From assembly GCA_023634235.1 (NCBI GenBank), contig JAMKCF010000002.1, positions 14,751,091-14,815,090 of the forward strand: a DNA stretch of 64,000 nucleotides, in the 5' to 3' direction. This DNA is from Pisaster brevispinus (Eukaryota; Echinodermata; Asteroidea; Forcipulatida; Asteriidae). Shown piece after piece: positions 30,438 through 42,063 of this stretch. Position 1 is the first letter of the stretch; each line of letters begins with the position of its first letter. The position numbers and the translations under genes are program-made. The notes under the pieces were generated by a model. It saw only the letters and a program-made list of their open reading frames with translations. It had not been told where the DNA came from and did no database searches.

Positions 30438-31648
30438 AACTTCATTCATTTGAAGGACTTAAACTTTCATTCATTTGAAGGACTTACAGCTTTATTCATT
30501 TTAAGGACAAACAACTTAAAACTTCATTCACTTGAAGGACTTAGAACTTTAAAACTTCATTCATTTGAAGGACTTAAACTTTAAAACTTCATTCATTCGA
30601 AGGACTTGAAACTTTAAAAAGCTTATTCATACTAAGGACTTACAACTTGTATCAAAATGAAAGGGAAGAATAAAAAAGCGCTCTTACGGAGCCCCTAAAA
30701 GGTAAAGAAAAAACTTACAGGTAAAAATAAGTTTAAAATGAAAAATGATATTTTATTCCCCTGAAATAAAACTTGGATCTCTCAAAATACCTTTTCTCTC
30801 TCAATGTTTTGAAGGAAACGAAATGGCATTTCAAAGGAACGCAATTTTGAAATTTGAAGGAACAAAACATTATTTCAGGGGAATGAAAAATTATTTTCAG
30901 CTAATTAATTTGATGGAAAGAAATAGTTTTAACTTCTCAAACATCCAATCGTTTAAAATGTACATTTGTATCAAAGTTTAAAGATCTGAGATTAGTGGTT
31001 TGTGATATCTGTAACAAAAGCTTAGTTATTCCCAGGACAACAAAGAACAAATATGTGTGGTTAAATAAATGGTTCACATATATTTTCTTCAATATCATTA
31101 TTTTGTAAAACTGTTCTCAATGATACAGACATGCAAGTAACGTTGGGTTCCGATGGGGAATTCCCTGAACCGCTGAAAGAAATCAAGTGTATCAATAACT
31201 ACCAGCAAGGTCAAATAAAATTGTATCCTTACATGTAGAATTGAGTGTAAAGTGCACTTGAATGCAAGGGTTTAACAGTTCAATGCATTCCCAGTTTCGA
31301 CAGTCTATGGTTTAATCACAGCATTGAATGTCAGGGTTTACTCATGGAGTTGTAACGAAAGTCTTTTAATCTTACACAACACGCATACAAGGATAGAGGT
31401 TGGGTGAAACCAACAGGCTCAACAGGATACGTAAACAAAATCATTCAACATTACACAAAAAGTGTACGACCAAACTCGCAAAGAAATACATCAAGCTTGT
31501 GCTGTAAAATTTGAGGACTGTATAGATCGCAACAAATAACGTTGATTATTATTTTTTCTATACATTTGACAGCCAGGTGATTCAAGCCCTAACACGTCAA
31601 GTTGTGGCATTGAGTTGACAGCGATAACTTGACTGTACAGTCATAGCA
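30438..31648 (+). other. Spacer after gene 5 (class B)
   Basis: Minisatellite to about 30645, then the class B block (GCGCTCTTACGGAGCCCC near 30678) and the 5' flank type found before gene 4. No coding sequence recognised. Confidence 0.75.
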
Positions 31649-32716
31649 ATGGAAGGTGGTTTAGCTTTGATGTGCTTCAGGATGCTGTTCTGGGTGTGTA
31701 GTTTGGCACTGGTGTTCTCTGAAGACACCACTGGACCAACAGCAACTATTAAGATTCTACCTGAACACACAATGGAGCCTCGTGAAGGAGACAGAGTCAC
31801 TTTGCAGTGTGAAACATCATCAATTCAGGAACAAGATTATGTGAAATTGACAAGAAGGAGGAGTGTACATGATCATCCACTATTGATTGTAAATGAGACC
31901 GGTCTTACTATGCTAAATGACAGTCGTTTCTCTGTAGGTCCATCACAAGGTGACAGTATACTTAATATAACCATAGATCCTGTTCAGCAATTGGATATGG
32001 GATATTACCAGTGTTATGTAACAAGAAGTTATTCTGTTATAACCAATTCTATTATAATTAATTTGCTTGTCCACCACCCTGATGAGTTTCCAGTGTGCAC
32101 CCCTGATGGTCCAGATACAGTGACTATTGGCAGTAGTCTCTCATGCAAGACGTTATCAGACACGAGAATACTCAATGTGTCTGATACAAGAATGCCTAAT
32201 GCAACCAATGATGGATGGGTAGCAAGTCCCACACATGCTGGAGGTAGTCCAGGACAAGAACTCAACAAGACGGTAACTAACTCAGAACATGGCAAAACAA
32301 TTAAGTGTTTTTCCACATCTAATGTTTCAGTTACAGCACTAGCATGTTCTATTGGCCCTCTGACAGTTGTTTCTGGGAGTACCGAGGTCCCATCCACTCA
32401 CAAGCCACTCACAACACCAACAACTGTGCAGCCCTTCCCCGAGTACATTGCAGTTTTGATTGTCGGCATTGTCATCATTCTACTCACCGTCATTCTTCTC
32501 TTCCTCTGTTGCCATTATGACCCAAGATGTTGCCAGCAACTACGAGGCATGCTCGGACGATCCTCAACACCCAGACAAGGAATGGATCAAAGTGGTAATG
32601 GTCCAGAGGGAGGTTATGAAATCCCTTCCGCAAAACCATGCATCACTTCATCACCTCCTGAGACAACTAGGCATGTCTATCAAACTAGAATTGCTGAACT
32701 TACTTCATCATCTTAA
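31649..32716 (+). CDS. Receptor gene 6: Ig-type membrane receptor, short tail, divergent V domain
   Basis: 355 residues. Signal peptide; V-like Ig with Cys54 but Leu in place of core Trp (YVKLTRRRS), a six-residue deletion before the E strand, and DMGYYQC ending near Cys122. The four-Cys second domain is intact. The stalk is short, and the transmembrane segment (about 266-286, IVGIVIILLTVILL) lacks the His found in the long-tail genes. The tail has Tyr323 (YEIP) and Tyr344 (YQTR, so the YxN motif is gone), then TAA at the same codon as gene 4. Beyond the stop the old frame reads SFMEL then VYSEL, so the first tyrosine is also lost. Confidence 0.85.
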   Translation: MEGGLALMCFRMLFWVCSLALVFSEDTTGPTATIKILPEHTMEPREGDRVTLQCETSSIQEQDYVKLTRRRSVHDHPLLIVNETGLTMLNDSRFSVGPSQGDSILNITIDPVQQLDMGYYQCYVTRSYSVITNSIIINLLVHHPDEFPVCTPDGPDTVTIGSSLSCKTLSDTRILNVSDTRMPNATNDGWVASPTHAGGSPGQELNKTVTNSEHGKTIKCFSTSNVSVTALACSIGPLTVVSGSTEVPSTHKPLTTPTTVQPFPEYIAVLIVGIVIILLTVILLFLCCHYDPRCCQQLRGMLGRSSTPRQGMDQSGNGPEGGYEIPSAKPCITSSPPETTRHVYQTRIAELTSSS

Positions 32717-34269
32717 CAATCTGAAGAATCCTTCATGGAGTTGAATCCTCCTGCACGGAAACCAGTCTATTCTGAGTTGAAACTTCAAAACTTCATTCCC
32801 ATGGAAACCTTAACAATTTGAACAAGAATGAAATGATGAACTAGGTAAAAAAAAATTCCATACAAGCTTGTCGAAACAACTACATTCATCGGATGAAATA
32901 AAAAGAAGACAGTTTCAACCCAAGTTTGTTTACACTCCAGCGCAGTCTAAGCTAAGGGTGGAAATGAATCAATGCTTTGTTGTGACAAAAAACATCAAAC
33001 CTTATTCCAACTTGAAACTTTACAACTTTTTTAGTCATTTGGAGGACTTACAACTTCAAACTTTCAAGTTGGAATAAGGATGTTAAGCACTTTAAAAACT
33101 AACTAGCTTTAAAAAAAAAATCACAAGCTTTAGTACGTGGAGCAACAACTCTTTTCATCCGACGCAATGAAGGTAGACAACTTAAACCCAGGTTTGTCCA
33201 GGGCAGTCTAAACAAAGGGTGGTATTTGAGTCAATGCTGTGCTGTGACAAAAAGCCAAGATCCCTATTCAACTCTCTGTTTTCAAACAAAGACAGAATTA
33301 ATTTCATCTTTTTATTCTGATTGACCAAGAATCACACAAATATCAAATTTCGTCATAAAGCCAGTGTGGCAGGTGTAGAAACAGCTAGTGTTGACGTTAG
33401 GGTTAATTGCCTTTCCTTTTTTTATATTCCCCCAGAAGCTCTTCTAGCATCCTCTGAATTAAACAGAGAACCCTCTAACAAAGAGCCCAAAAAGAAATTG
33501 TTGAGTTGCCCTCCAGCGAAAATATTTCAATGGGTCAAGATTTGTTTACTTTATTTTTTGTTAAATTCCTTGACTACCATTTCAAGATTGAAATCGGTTG
33601 GAACTGATACCAAACACCATTTTTTTTTCTTTTAAGAAAATGATTTACTAGGTTGCACAAGTCCCTAAGAATGAAAAGACAATACACATTCAACTGTAAA
33701 CCTTTTATTACAAGTTTAAAATGATGGGGCCATTCGATTTTAAAGTGTATAGATTAACTCGCAAACGTTGACACAAAGTGAAGCCAATGCAACGTGTGTA
33801 TAGATTGAGTCATGGGTAAATGGGAAGTGGAAAATTTCACGTTTTCACATGTTACTTTATTTTTGTCAAGTAAACTTTTTCATAATGTGTATCGGTGATT
33901 TGTTTTCTCTTGAAAAATCTGTGCTACGTGTATTTACCAAAGCATCTGGCCATGTTCTAAAATTGACCGTTTGATGAAAGCAGCTGATGTTGTCTGGCAC
34001 TCATGCTAAAAACAAGCACTGGGTAGCAGCAAATCCATCCGGATTTGGGCTGCATGTTCCAACATGGTCAGTGCTTGCAGATGCCATCTATACCATGCAC
34101 TCAACACTAGAGCATTCTGCAGTTTTTGTGCATTTTGCATGGAATTGATCCTAATTTACGTGTACACAATCCACATACAGCCCGTATGCGCTTGCTGCGT
34201 ACACGTCAGCAGAGCGGCAGACATGCACGTAACAAATTTGACATCACTGCATGATTTCACATTTTAAAG

Positions 34270-35100
34270 TAAACGTGTAATATCAAAATATTAGGATTTT
34301 AGAGATATAATACACAGAAAAGTGTTAAGTTTAAAAAAAGGATGACCCAAGATACTGCAGTAGACTTGGTTAGCTTAAACTTTTTGTTTTTATTCAGTAC
34401 TTTAATAAGTTAATATTTTGACTATCATAATATTTCTGTATTTCTTTGGAACTTCATTTCAAAAGTTATATTTTTTAAGTATAAGTAAAATATTCAAATA
34501 TTTGGATTTCACAGATATAATACACAGACAATTTATCAGTTTCATTTTTAAAATGCATGACAGGAAAAAAACGATAGAAAAAAAAGAAAAAAAAACAGAG
34601 ATAAAACTTTGGACTTGGTAAGCTTAAACTTTGTTTTATTTTTCAGTTGTTTAATTAGTTGATTATAAGTAAAATATTAAAATATTTGGATTTCACAGAT
34701 ATAATACACAGACAATTTATCAGTTTCATTTTAATATTGCACGACAGGAAAAAAACGATGGGAAAAAAAAGCAAAAAAAACCCCTCAGAGATACAATTTT
34801 GGACTTGGTAAGCTTACACTTTGTTTTATTGTTCAATTGTTTAATAAGTTGATTATTTTGACTATCATAATATTTCTGTATTTCTTTGGAACTTCATTTC
34901 AAAAGTTATAGTTTTTAAGTATCAGTGTAATATTAAAATATTTGGATTTCAGAAATACAATATACAGACAATTTATCAGTTTCTTATTAATAATGCATGA
35001 CTGACAGGAAAAAAAACGATGGAAAAAAAAATGTTTTGGACTTGGTAAGCTTAAACTTTGTTTTTTAATACTTAATAAAATATTTTTATATTTGTGTTTA
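34270..35100 (+). repeat. Tandem repeat array with units of about 180-260 bp, first copy
   Basis: Four diverged units share the block CAGATATAATACACAGACA (starting near 34301, 34511, 34696, 34951) and GGACTTGGTAAGCTTA followed by a T-rich tract ending in CAG. A second four-unit array is at 43640-44410 and a single unit at 37365-37620. Confidence 0.75.
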
Positions 35101-36129
35101 TTGAGAAAACGTACAATTTGAGGCATTGTCACCTTTCTTGCATTTCCTTGCGTCTTGAACCTACTCGGTCGTTAGATTAATTTAGTTTTTCTGAAGTGAT
35201 TTTCCCAAAGCGTTTACTTTTATTGAGTTTATTCAAGCAGTCCATAATTACAGGTTCCCCCAACCTCTTTGCAAACTTGTGTATTTTGACATAATCAGTA
35301 ATGTGACTTTGAATTTCTTCTACTGGGGACTCCGTTGGGGGCGCTGTAATCATTAGTTCATCCCATGTTTAAAAACAGGTTTTTTTTTCACTTTAAAGTT
35401 GAGACTCCTACCAATTTTGGGGCCCAGGGTGTAATGATCAGGCCTGATTGATGATTCTACATTCCTTCTTTAGCCTGAAAATTTTCAAATTTGATTTTTT
35501 TTTTTAAATATAGTTTGAACTCCCTAAGTACACCACCATGCACTCTTGTTATTCCCATAGTTTAATACACTGCAAGGTACCAGGGAATTCATGAGTGATG
35601 ATGTAATTATGAAATCTAGTTCCGTGTAAGACATAACCTCAACATAAATGGTGGTACTGAGAAAACTGGTGTGTACAAGATTTTAATCCCATTTTGTAAG
35701 CAGCATTTGGCACACAATCCTACCACCCTACTCCACTGATATCCCCCAGACTATTGACATGCCCCAGTACACAGGGCACTCGCACACAGTGGGCAACCCA
35801 AACAATGACTCTTCAGCCCTCCAATCACAGTTCTCCTTTGAGAAGAACCAATCACAGCAGTGACTGACTCTACACAGAAACCTTATAAATAGATCACCAT
35901 GTCTCACACTCTTACATGTAAGTCTCCTGACGCTGACTAGAACAAGCTAGTCCAAACTCCCCAGCAGTGAAGTTTAAAATGAGAAGTTCCATTGATCCAC
36001 TAAGCGAAAGTATAGTAGTCCCGGCCGATTAACTACCTTCCGCCCAGGTAGTTTAATTAGCAGGACAGTCCTTTTCAGAACTAAGTAGTGTCCCGAATTC
36101 AGAAATCTGCTCCGTGGCAGTAGATTAAA

Positions 36130-36563
36130 ATAGTAATTATAATAATAATAAAAAAGGCTATTTATATAATGCTCATATCTGTCACTCAGTGACGCTCAAG
36201 GCGCTTCAACATTAAGTATTTTCCTGCAAGGTATTGGGGGGCTACGTTTGAAGTATGAGACCTACTCCTTAACATAGCACCATGTAATGCTTACAAGGTG
36301 CTGTGGCGCAATATGCTGCCAATCAAACCAGGAACACCGGGGCAGACCCCTTCTCTTTTCGATAAGTGCACTGGGTTCTTTTACGTGTGTTACACAACAC
36401 ACGGGACCAACAGCTTTACGTCCCATCCGAAGGACGAAGCAATCGTGGTTAAGTGTCTTGCTTAAGGACACGAGTGTCACGACCGGGACTCGAACCCACA
36501 CTCTGCTGATCAGAGACACCAGAGCTTGAGTCCAGTGATCTTATCCGCTCGGCCACGACATGC
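36130..36563 (-). mobile_element. tRNA-derived SINE, near full length
   Basis: On the minus strand it starts with a tRNA-like head having an A box (TGGCCGAGCGGATAAG, Leu/Ser type) and a B box (GGTTCGAGTCCCGG). A long conserved core follows (GTGTCCTTAAGCAAGACACT, then CGTCCTTCGGATGGGACG) with an AT-rich tail. Diverged or partial relatives are at 3046-3260, 39640-39790, 46725-46868, 53290-53600 and 54560-54976. Confidence 0.8.
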
Positions 36564-37075
36564 CACGAAATGCAAAATGCAAAACCTAGTTTCCAAAGAA
36601 CAAGTTTGCACAGCAAAGTAGATAATTATACACTATGGTGTTACCGAAAACCGAATATACAAAGTTTAATCCATTCACAGCAACTCAATTCCATATATAG
36701 CAATGACTGAAAAAATGTCAGTGTCACGAAGCTCTGATGTAATGTGTTTTTTTTTAATATAAGTTTATTTCATGAAAAGAGTCCCAACTCTTTTGTCCCA
36801 CTACCATGACTACAGAAATGTGTTCCTGGATTGACAGTGTTTATGTTGTTTATCGCTAGAGTTCCATAGAACAGTCTTTTACTGCTTGCTCCACCTGGGT
36901 TGAACTCAAAACGTCATGCTTTGTCACTTACACACAAAAACCTACCAATAAAGTTTTCATGACAAGTTTGTGCAGTAAGCCCAGGTATAAAACACTTTCA
37001 GAACTGTAAATATTTCTGTACACAATTGAAAGCAAAGTGGATCTATCATAAGTTCCAAGTAATAATCCATAAGGG

Positions 37076-37290
37076 AAATTGACTGGGTCTATCTTAAGTA
37101 ATTTGGGGTTGAACAAAGACAAATTTACTAGAGCGGGATTTGACTGTGCTAGCGCTCTACCATCTGAGCTATCCAGCCCTACGTTGGCAGTCTCCCTATT
37201 TAGTCAATATCTTTGTGCCCGTCAGAAACTATACAACCTGAACTGCCATGTAGCCAGGGATCATACCCAAGTTTATGATGCAACCTGTGT
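37076..37290 (-). mobile_element. tRNA-derived SINE of the TAGCTCAG type
   Basis: Minus strand shows a tRNA-like A box (TAGCTCAGATGGTAGAG) and a tail ending TTTGTTCAACCCCAAATTA. It interrupts an orphan receptor 5' flank. Relatives: 51965-52150, 56715-56830 and the triplet at 57283-57795. Confidence 0.7.
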
Positions 37291-39639
37291 ACTCGTTAGC
37301 GAAGCAGCACACATGAGCACATAAGCAAGATGACATCTTGCGTACTTTAAGATCTATATTTAGCACCTTTTTAAGTATAAGTGTAATATTAAAATATTTG
37401 CATTTCAGAGATATAATACACAGAAAACTTGTACATTTCACTTTAATAATGATTTGAAGGGGAAAAGGGCTACCCAAGATACTGCTTTGGACTTGGTAAG
37501 TTCAAACTTTGTTTTATTTTTCAGTAGTTTATTTAGTTGATTATTTTGCTTACCATAATATAACTGTATTTGTTATTTTTTGTTTCTTCTAAAGTTATAT
37601 CTTTTAAGTTTCCACTCTATTTCCTTGGAAGTATCTTTTTTCTTATAAACTTAGTTGGGATTCTATCTTTAAGACTATGTGTTTCTTCATAACTTTGATT
37701 GAAGAAGTATATATTTAATATTCAAGTGCACTTCTTGGGTTTTTATTTACACATATTTTAAGGCCATTTTGATTTTAATCTGTAACTTTTTGAGCACTGT
37801 GTTCTGGGTTTAAAAAAAGAACATTTTTATTGCATAGGTTTATCCATATTGGTCTAAAGACAATTTTATTGTTCTATTACTTTTTTAGGTGTTCGTGCAC
37901 CTCTTGTTTTTGTTCTGGTTTTTCTTTTCTTCTTCTCCAACTTCTTTTTATTCCGTTGAACTCTTCTCTACAGCATAACTCTAGATCAAAACTGAACTGA
38001 ACCTTGAAACTCATCAAATAATTGAACCTAAATATGAAGACTGTGAAGTTTTTATGAATGTTTTTAATGTTGAAAAATTACCATTTGCCATTTGCTGAAT
38101 TTCATTGAATTTGAAAGCTGTGATGTTCACAGTTGGGCATCTGATAGTTCAAGACTGGGGCAACATTTGAAAAGTACACTGAAATCGTACGATCTTTACT
38201 GCCTTTGTGTTTTGTTTGTACAAATAAATCAATTTTTGGTCATAAATCAAGATTGAATTTGAATTCAACATTGGAACTCATCAGACAATTGAATCTTATT
38301 ATCAAGACCACACGAACTTGATGATGTCATCAGGTATTAAATTACAATAATAGCTTGAACCCCTAAATACGTCACCATGCCCTCTTGTTGTTCCCATAGT
38401 TTAATACACTGCAAGGTACCTGGGAATTCATGAGTGATGATGTACTTAAGAAATCTAGTCCCGGGTAAGACATAACCTCAACATAAATGGTGGTACTGAG
38501 AAAAACTGGTGTGTAAAAGATTTTAATCCCATTTTGTAAGCAGCATTTGGCACACAATCCTATCGTGCACCTCTTGTTTTTTTTGTCTCCTTCTCCATCT
38601 TCTTTTTATTCCGTTGAACTCTTCTCTACAGCATAACTCTGGATTTAAACTGAACTGAACTGAACCTTGAAACTCATCAGATAAGTAACCTAAATATGAA
38701 GACGGTGAAGTTTTCATGACGTCATTATGACGTCATCAGGTGTCTAACTACAATGTTTTTAATGTTGAAAAATTACCATTTGCCATTCGCTGTAATTCAT
38801 TGAATTTGAAAGCTATGATGTTCACAGTTGGGCATCTGGTAGTTAAAGCCTGGGGCAACATTTGAAAAGTAACACTAAAATCGTACGACCTTTACCTGCC
38901 TTTGTGTTTTTTGTAAAAATAAATAATTTTTTTGTCATAAATCAAGATTGAAATTGAATACAGACTTGTTTAAAATAATCTCTCTGTGAGTCACGGTGGT
39001 TCTGATACAATATTTTTTTTTACACAAGTTCATTTCATGAAAAGAATCCTAACTCTATTGTCCCACTATAGAAATGTGATCCTGGATCTACAGTGTTTAT
39101 GTTGTTTATTGCTAGAGTTCCAAGGTCTGTCCTTTACTGAGAAGGAAACAAAATCGCTGTACTTTGATCAAGTTCAACTTGACAAATATCTTCTTCTTTT
39201 TTTGAAGAAAATTTAGACAAATTGGTCTCGTCTCATCACAGTTTAAAATTGCTGATTGTAAGCCTGAGGAAACCTGTAAACAAGGGTGCTTGCTATAATT
39301 ATGAACAAGAAACACTGGGGTTAACCCCTACTCTAAGTGTTCTGTGTTCTTTTAGGTGCACTACCAATCCCAGGGATGTGAAAGGCTGTTGGAAAAAAAA
39401 CCTGAACTGTAACCCCCATGCGTGAAAGCTTGCGAGCCTGAAGCCTACTTATATACATTTATCTTTGGTTTTAAAAGCCCTACTCTGCAATCCGGGGTGT
39501 TCTATTTAGTTTTATCTTCATGTTTTTATGGATTTGATATTATAAAAAAAACACACACACAAAACCCTTTTTTATTGTCTTTTGGGTTGGGTTAAAAAAA
39601 CGGATTGCCTGTAAAAAAACAGAAAAACCACATCCCTGC

Positions 39640-39790
39640 AATCTCCATCGGAAGGGCAAAGCAATTGTTGTAAAGTATCTTGCCCAAGGACACAAGTGTC
39701 AAGACCGGGATTCGAACCCACACTCTGCTGATGAGAATCACAAGAGTTCGAGTCTGGTGCTCTTAACCCCTCGGCCATAACATGCCACTA
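39640..39790 (-). mobile_element. Partial tRNA-derived SINE (Leu/Ser type)
   Basis: Head region with B box (minus strand GGGTTCGAATCCCGG) and the TGTCCTTGGGCAAGATACT core of the family; truncated tail. Confidence 0.7.
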
Positions 39791-40902
39791 GTTAAATTAT
39801 TCCAGATAATTGAAGGTCTACGTTATCAACCCAATTATATAGTCCAATCAATAATGTGTACAGTGTATAATGTATAATGTATAATGTATACAGTGCTAAC
39901 ACACATCGGTGTAGGGTAAAAACCAAAATAAATACTAAATCCTCAATTTATAAAAAAGAAAAACCAGCCTCATTTTGGAACAGTTTTGACACTGAGTAAG
40001 GAATTTTTGTCTAAATGCCACACAACTTTGCAAACTTGTTTATTTTGACATAATCAGTAATGTGACATTGAATATTTTTTACTGGGGTCACCGTTGGGGG
40101 CGCTATAATCATTGTTTTATCCCATTTAAAAAAACAGTTGATGTGTTTCACTTAAAAATCGACACTCCTGCCAACTTCAGGCTCAGAGTGCAATGACGAG
40201 GCCTGATCGATAGTTCGATATTATTTCTTTCCCTCTACATAAATGATGGTGCAGTGTGTACTGAAAAAAAAACCTGATGATGTAACAAAAAGTTTAATCT
40301 ATTCACAGCAACTCAATTCCATACATGGAAATGTTTGAAGTAATGTCTGAGTCACAGTGGCTCTGACGTTATGGTTTTTTAAATATAATCATTTCATGAA
40401 AAGAATCCTAACTCTGTTGTCCCACTCCGGAAATGTGTTCCTGAATTGACAGTGTTCATCTTGTTTACCCCTAGACTCCCAAAGGTCAGTCTTTTACTGC
40501 TTGATTCATCCGGTTGAGCTTTGTAATAAACTCAAAGCGTCACACTCAAATGTTTTGACATTTACACAAAAAAACCTACCAACAAAGTATTCATGACAAG
40601 TTTGCGCTGTAAGCCCAAGTATAAAAAGAACTGTACATTTTTTATTTAGCAGGTTTGAAGCGAAGTGGAGCTGTCACAAATTTGTGAGTGAATCTCAACC
40701 GAACATTTGACATTTATAGTTAAAAAAAAAAAAAAAAACAATCAACAAAGTATCCATGACAAGTATAAAACACTCTTAGAACTGTACCATTTTTATTAAG
40801 TAGGTTTGAAAGCAAAGCAGATCTATGATACATTAGTGAGTGAATCTCAACCGAACAGTAACACTTTGTTGTCAACGATAACTCCACTGTACATTCATAG
40901 CA

Positions 40903-42063
40903 ATGGAAGGTGGTTTAGCTTTGAGGTGCTTCAGGATGCTGTTCTGGGTGTGTAGTTTGGCACTGGTGTTCTCCCAAGACACCTCCGGACCAACAGCAAC
41001 TATTAAGATTCTACCTGAATACACAACGGTGCATCGTGAAGGAGACAGTGTCACTCTGGAATGTGAGATATCATCAACCCAGCAACCCGGTAGTGTGCAA
41101 TGGACAAGAAAGAGCAGTTTACATGATTTTCAAGTATTCATTGTAGATGAGAATGGTCTTACTGAGTATGCTGACAATCGTTTCTCTGTAAGTCCATTAC
41201 AAGTTGTCAATTCAACAGCAGCTCTTTATTCAAACAATATAACCATAGATCCTGTAAACAAATCGGATCGGGGATATTACAAGTGTTTTGTATCAGAATT
41301 CACTACAGTCTTACAATCTACAAAAAAGGAACTTCTTGTCTACCATAGTGATGAGTTTCCAGTTTGCACCCCTGATGGTCCAGCTTCAGTGACTATTGAG
41401 AGTAGCCTCTCATGCAAGATGTTATCAGACACAAGAATACTCAATGTGTTTGATACAAGAATGCCTACTTTAACCAATGATAGATGGGTAAAAAGTCCCA
41501 CACATGCTGGAGGTAGTCCAGGACAAGAACTCATCAAGACAGTAACTGACTCTGAACATGGCAAAACATTTAAGTGTTCCTTCACAAATAATGATGTTTC
41601 AGCTATGCCACTAGCATGTACTATTGGCCCTCTGACAGTTGTTCCTGAAAGTACCATGATTTCATCCACTCTCAATTTAACGACTGAATTGACAGACACA
41701 TCAACAACTCTGACAGTTGTTTCTGGGAGTCCCACTGTCTCGACAACTGAATTGACAGACCCACCAACAACTGCGCAGCCCTTCCCCGAGTACATTGCAG
41801 TTTTGATCGTCGGCATTGTCATCATTCTACTCACCGTCATTCTTCTCTTCCTCTGTTGCCATTATGACCCAAGATGTTGCCAGCAACTACGAGGCATGCT
41901 CGGACGATCCTCAACACCCAAACAAGGAATGGATCAAAGTGGTAATAGTCAAGAGGGAGGCTATGAAATCCCTTCCGCAAGACCAGGCACCACACCATCA
42001 CCTCCTCAGACAACTAGGCATGTCTATCAAACTAGAATTGCTGAACATACTTCATTATCTTAA
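40903..42063 (+). CDS. Receptor gene 7: Ig-type membrane receptor, short tail
   Basis: 386 residues. V-like Ig with Cys54, Trp67 (VQWTRK) and DRGYYKC; the F-G region (FVSEFTTVLQSTKKE) differs from all other copies. The four-Cys second domain has an added residue near Cys226. The stalk is longer, with a repeated LTVV-ELTD segment. Transmembrane segment about 297-317, of the gene 6 type. The tail has Tyr354 (YEIP) and Tyr375 (YQTR), then TAA at 42061-42063. Past this stop the frame stays open and encodes SYMEL and VYSEL with eight residues between the YxxL motifs, and it runs on because the original stop is now CAA. Confidence 0.86.
   Translation: MEGGLALRCFRMLFWVCSLALVFSQDTSGPTATIKILPEYTTVHREGDSVTLECEISSTQQPGSVQWTRKSSLHDFQVFIVDENGLTEYADNRFSVSPLQVVNSTAALYSNNITIDPVNKSDRGYYKCFVSEFTTVLQSTKKELLVYHSDEFPVCTPDGPASVTIESSLSCKMLSDTRILNVFDTRMPTLTNDRWVKSPTHAGGSPGQELIKTVTDSEHGKTFKCSFTNNDVSAMPLACTIGPLTVVPESTMISSTLNLTTELTDTSTTLTVVSGSPTVSTTELTDPPTTAQPFPEYIAVLIVGIVIILLTVILLFLCCHYDPRCCQQLRGMLGRSSTPKQGMDQSGNSQEGGYEIPSARPGTTPSPPQTTRHVYQTRIAEHTSLS

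Larger units (their letters stand above)
32717..40902 (+). other. Spacer between genes 6 and 7 (class C plus decayed copies)
   Basis: An 8.2-kb gap. About 32717-35870 is a class C spacer repeated after gene 7. The rest is a patchwork: a tandem repeat array (34270-35100), a SINE (36130-36563), an orphan receptor 5' flank (36630-37075) cut off by a second SINE, an orphan tandem-repeat monomer (37365-37620), two copies of a CTTCTCTACAGCATAACTCT block (about 37966, 38620), another partial 5' flank (38965-39260) and the true 5' flank of gene 7 (40280-40902). No further intact reading frame of the family is present. Confidence 0.7.
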
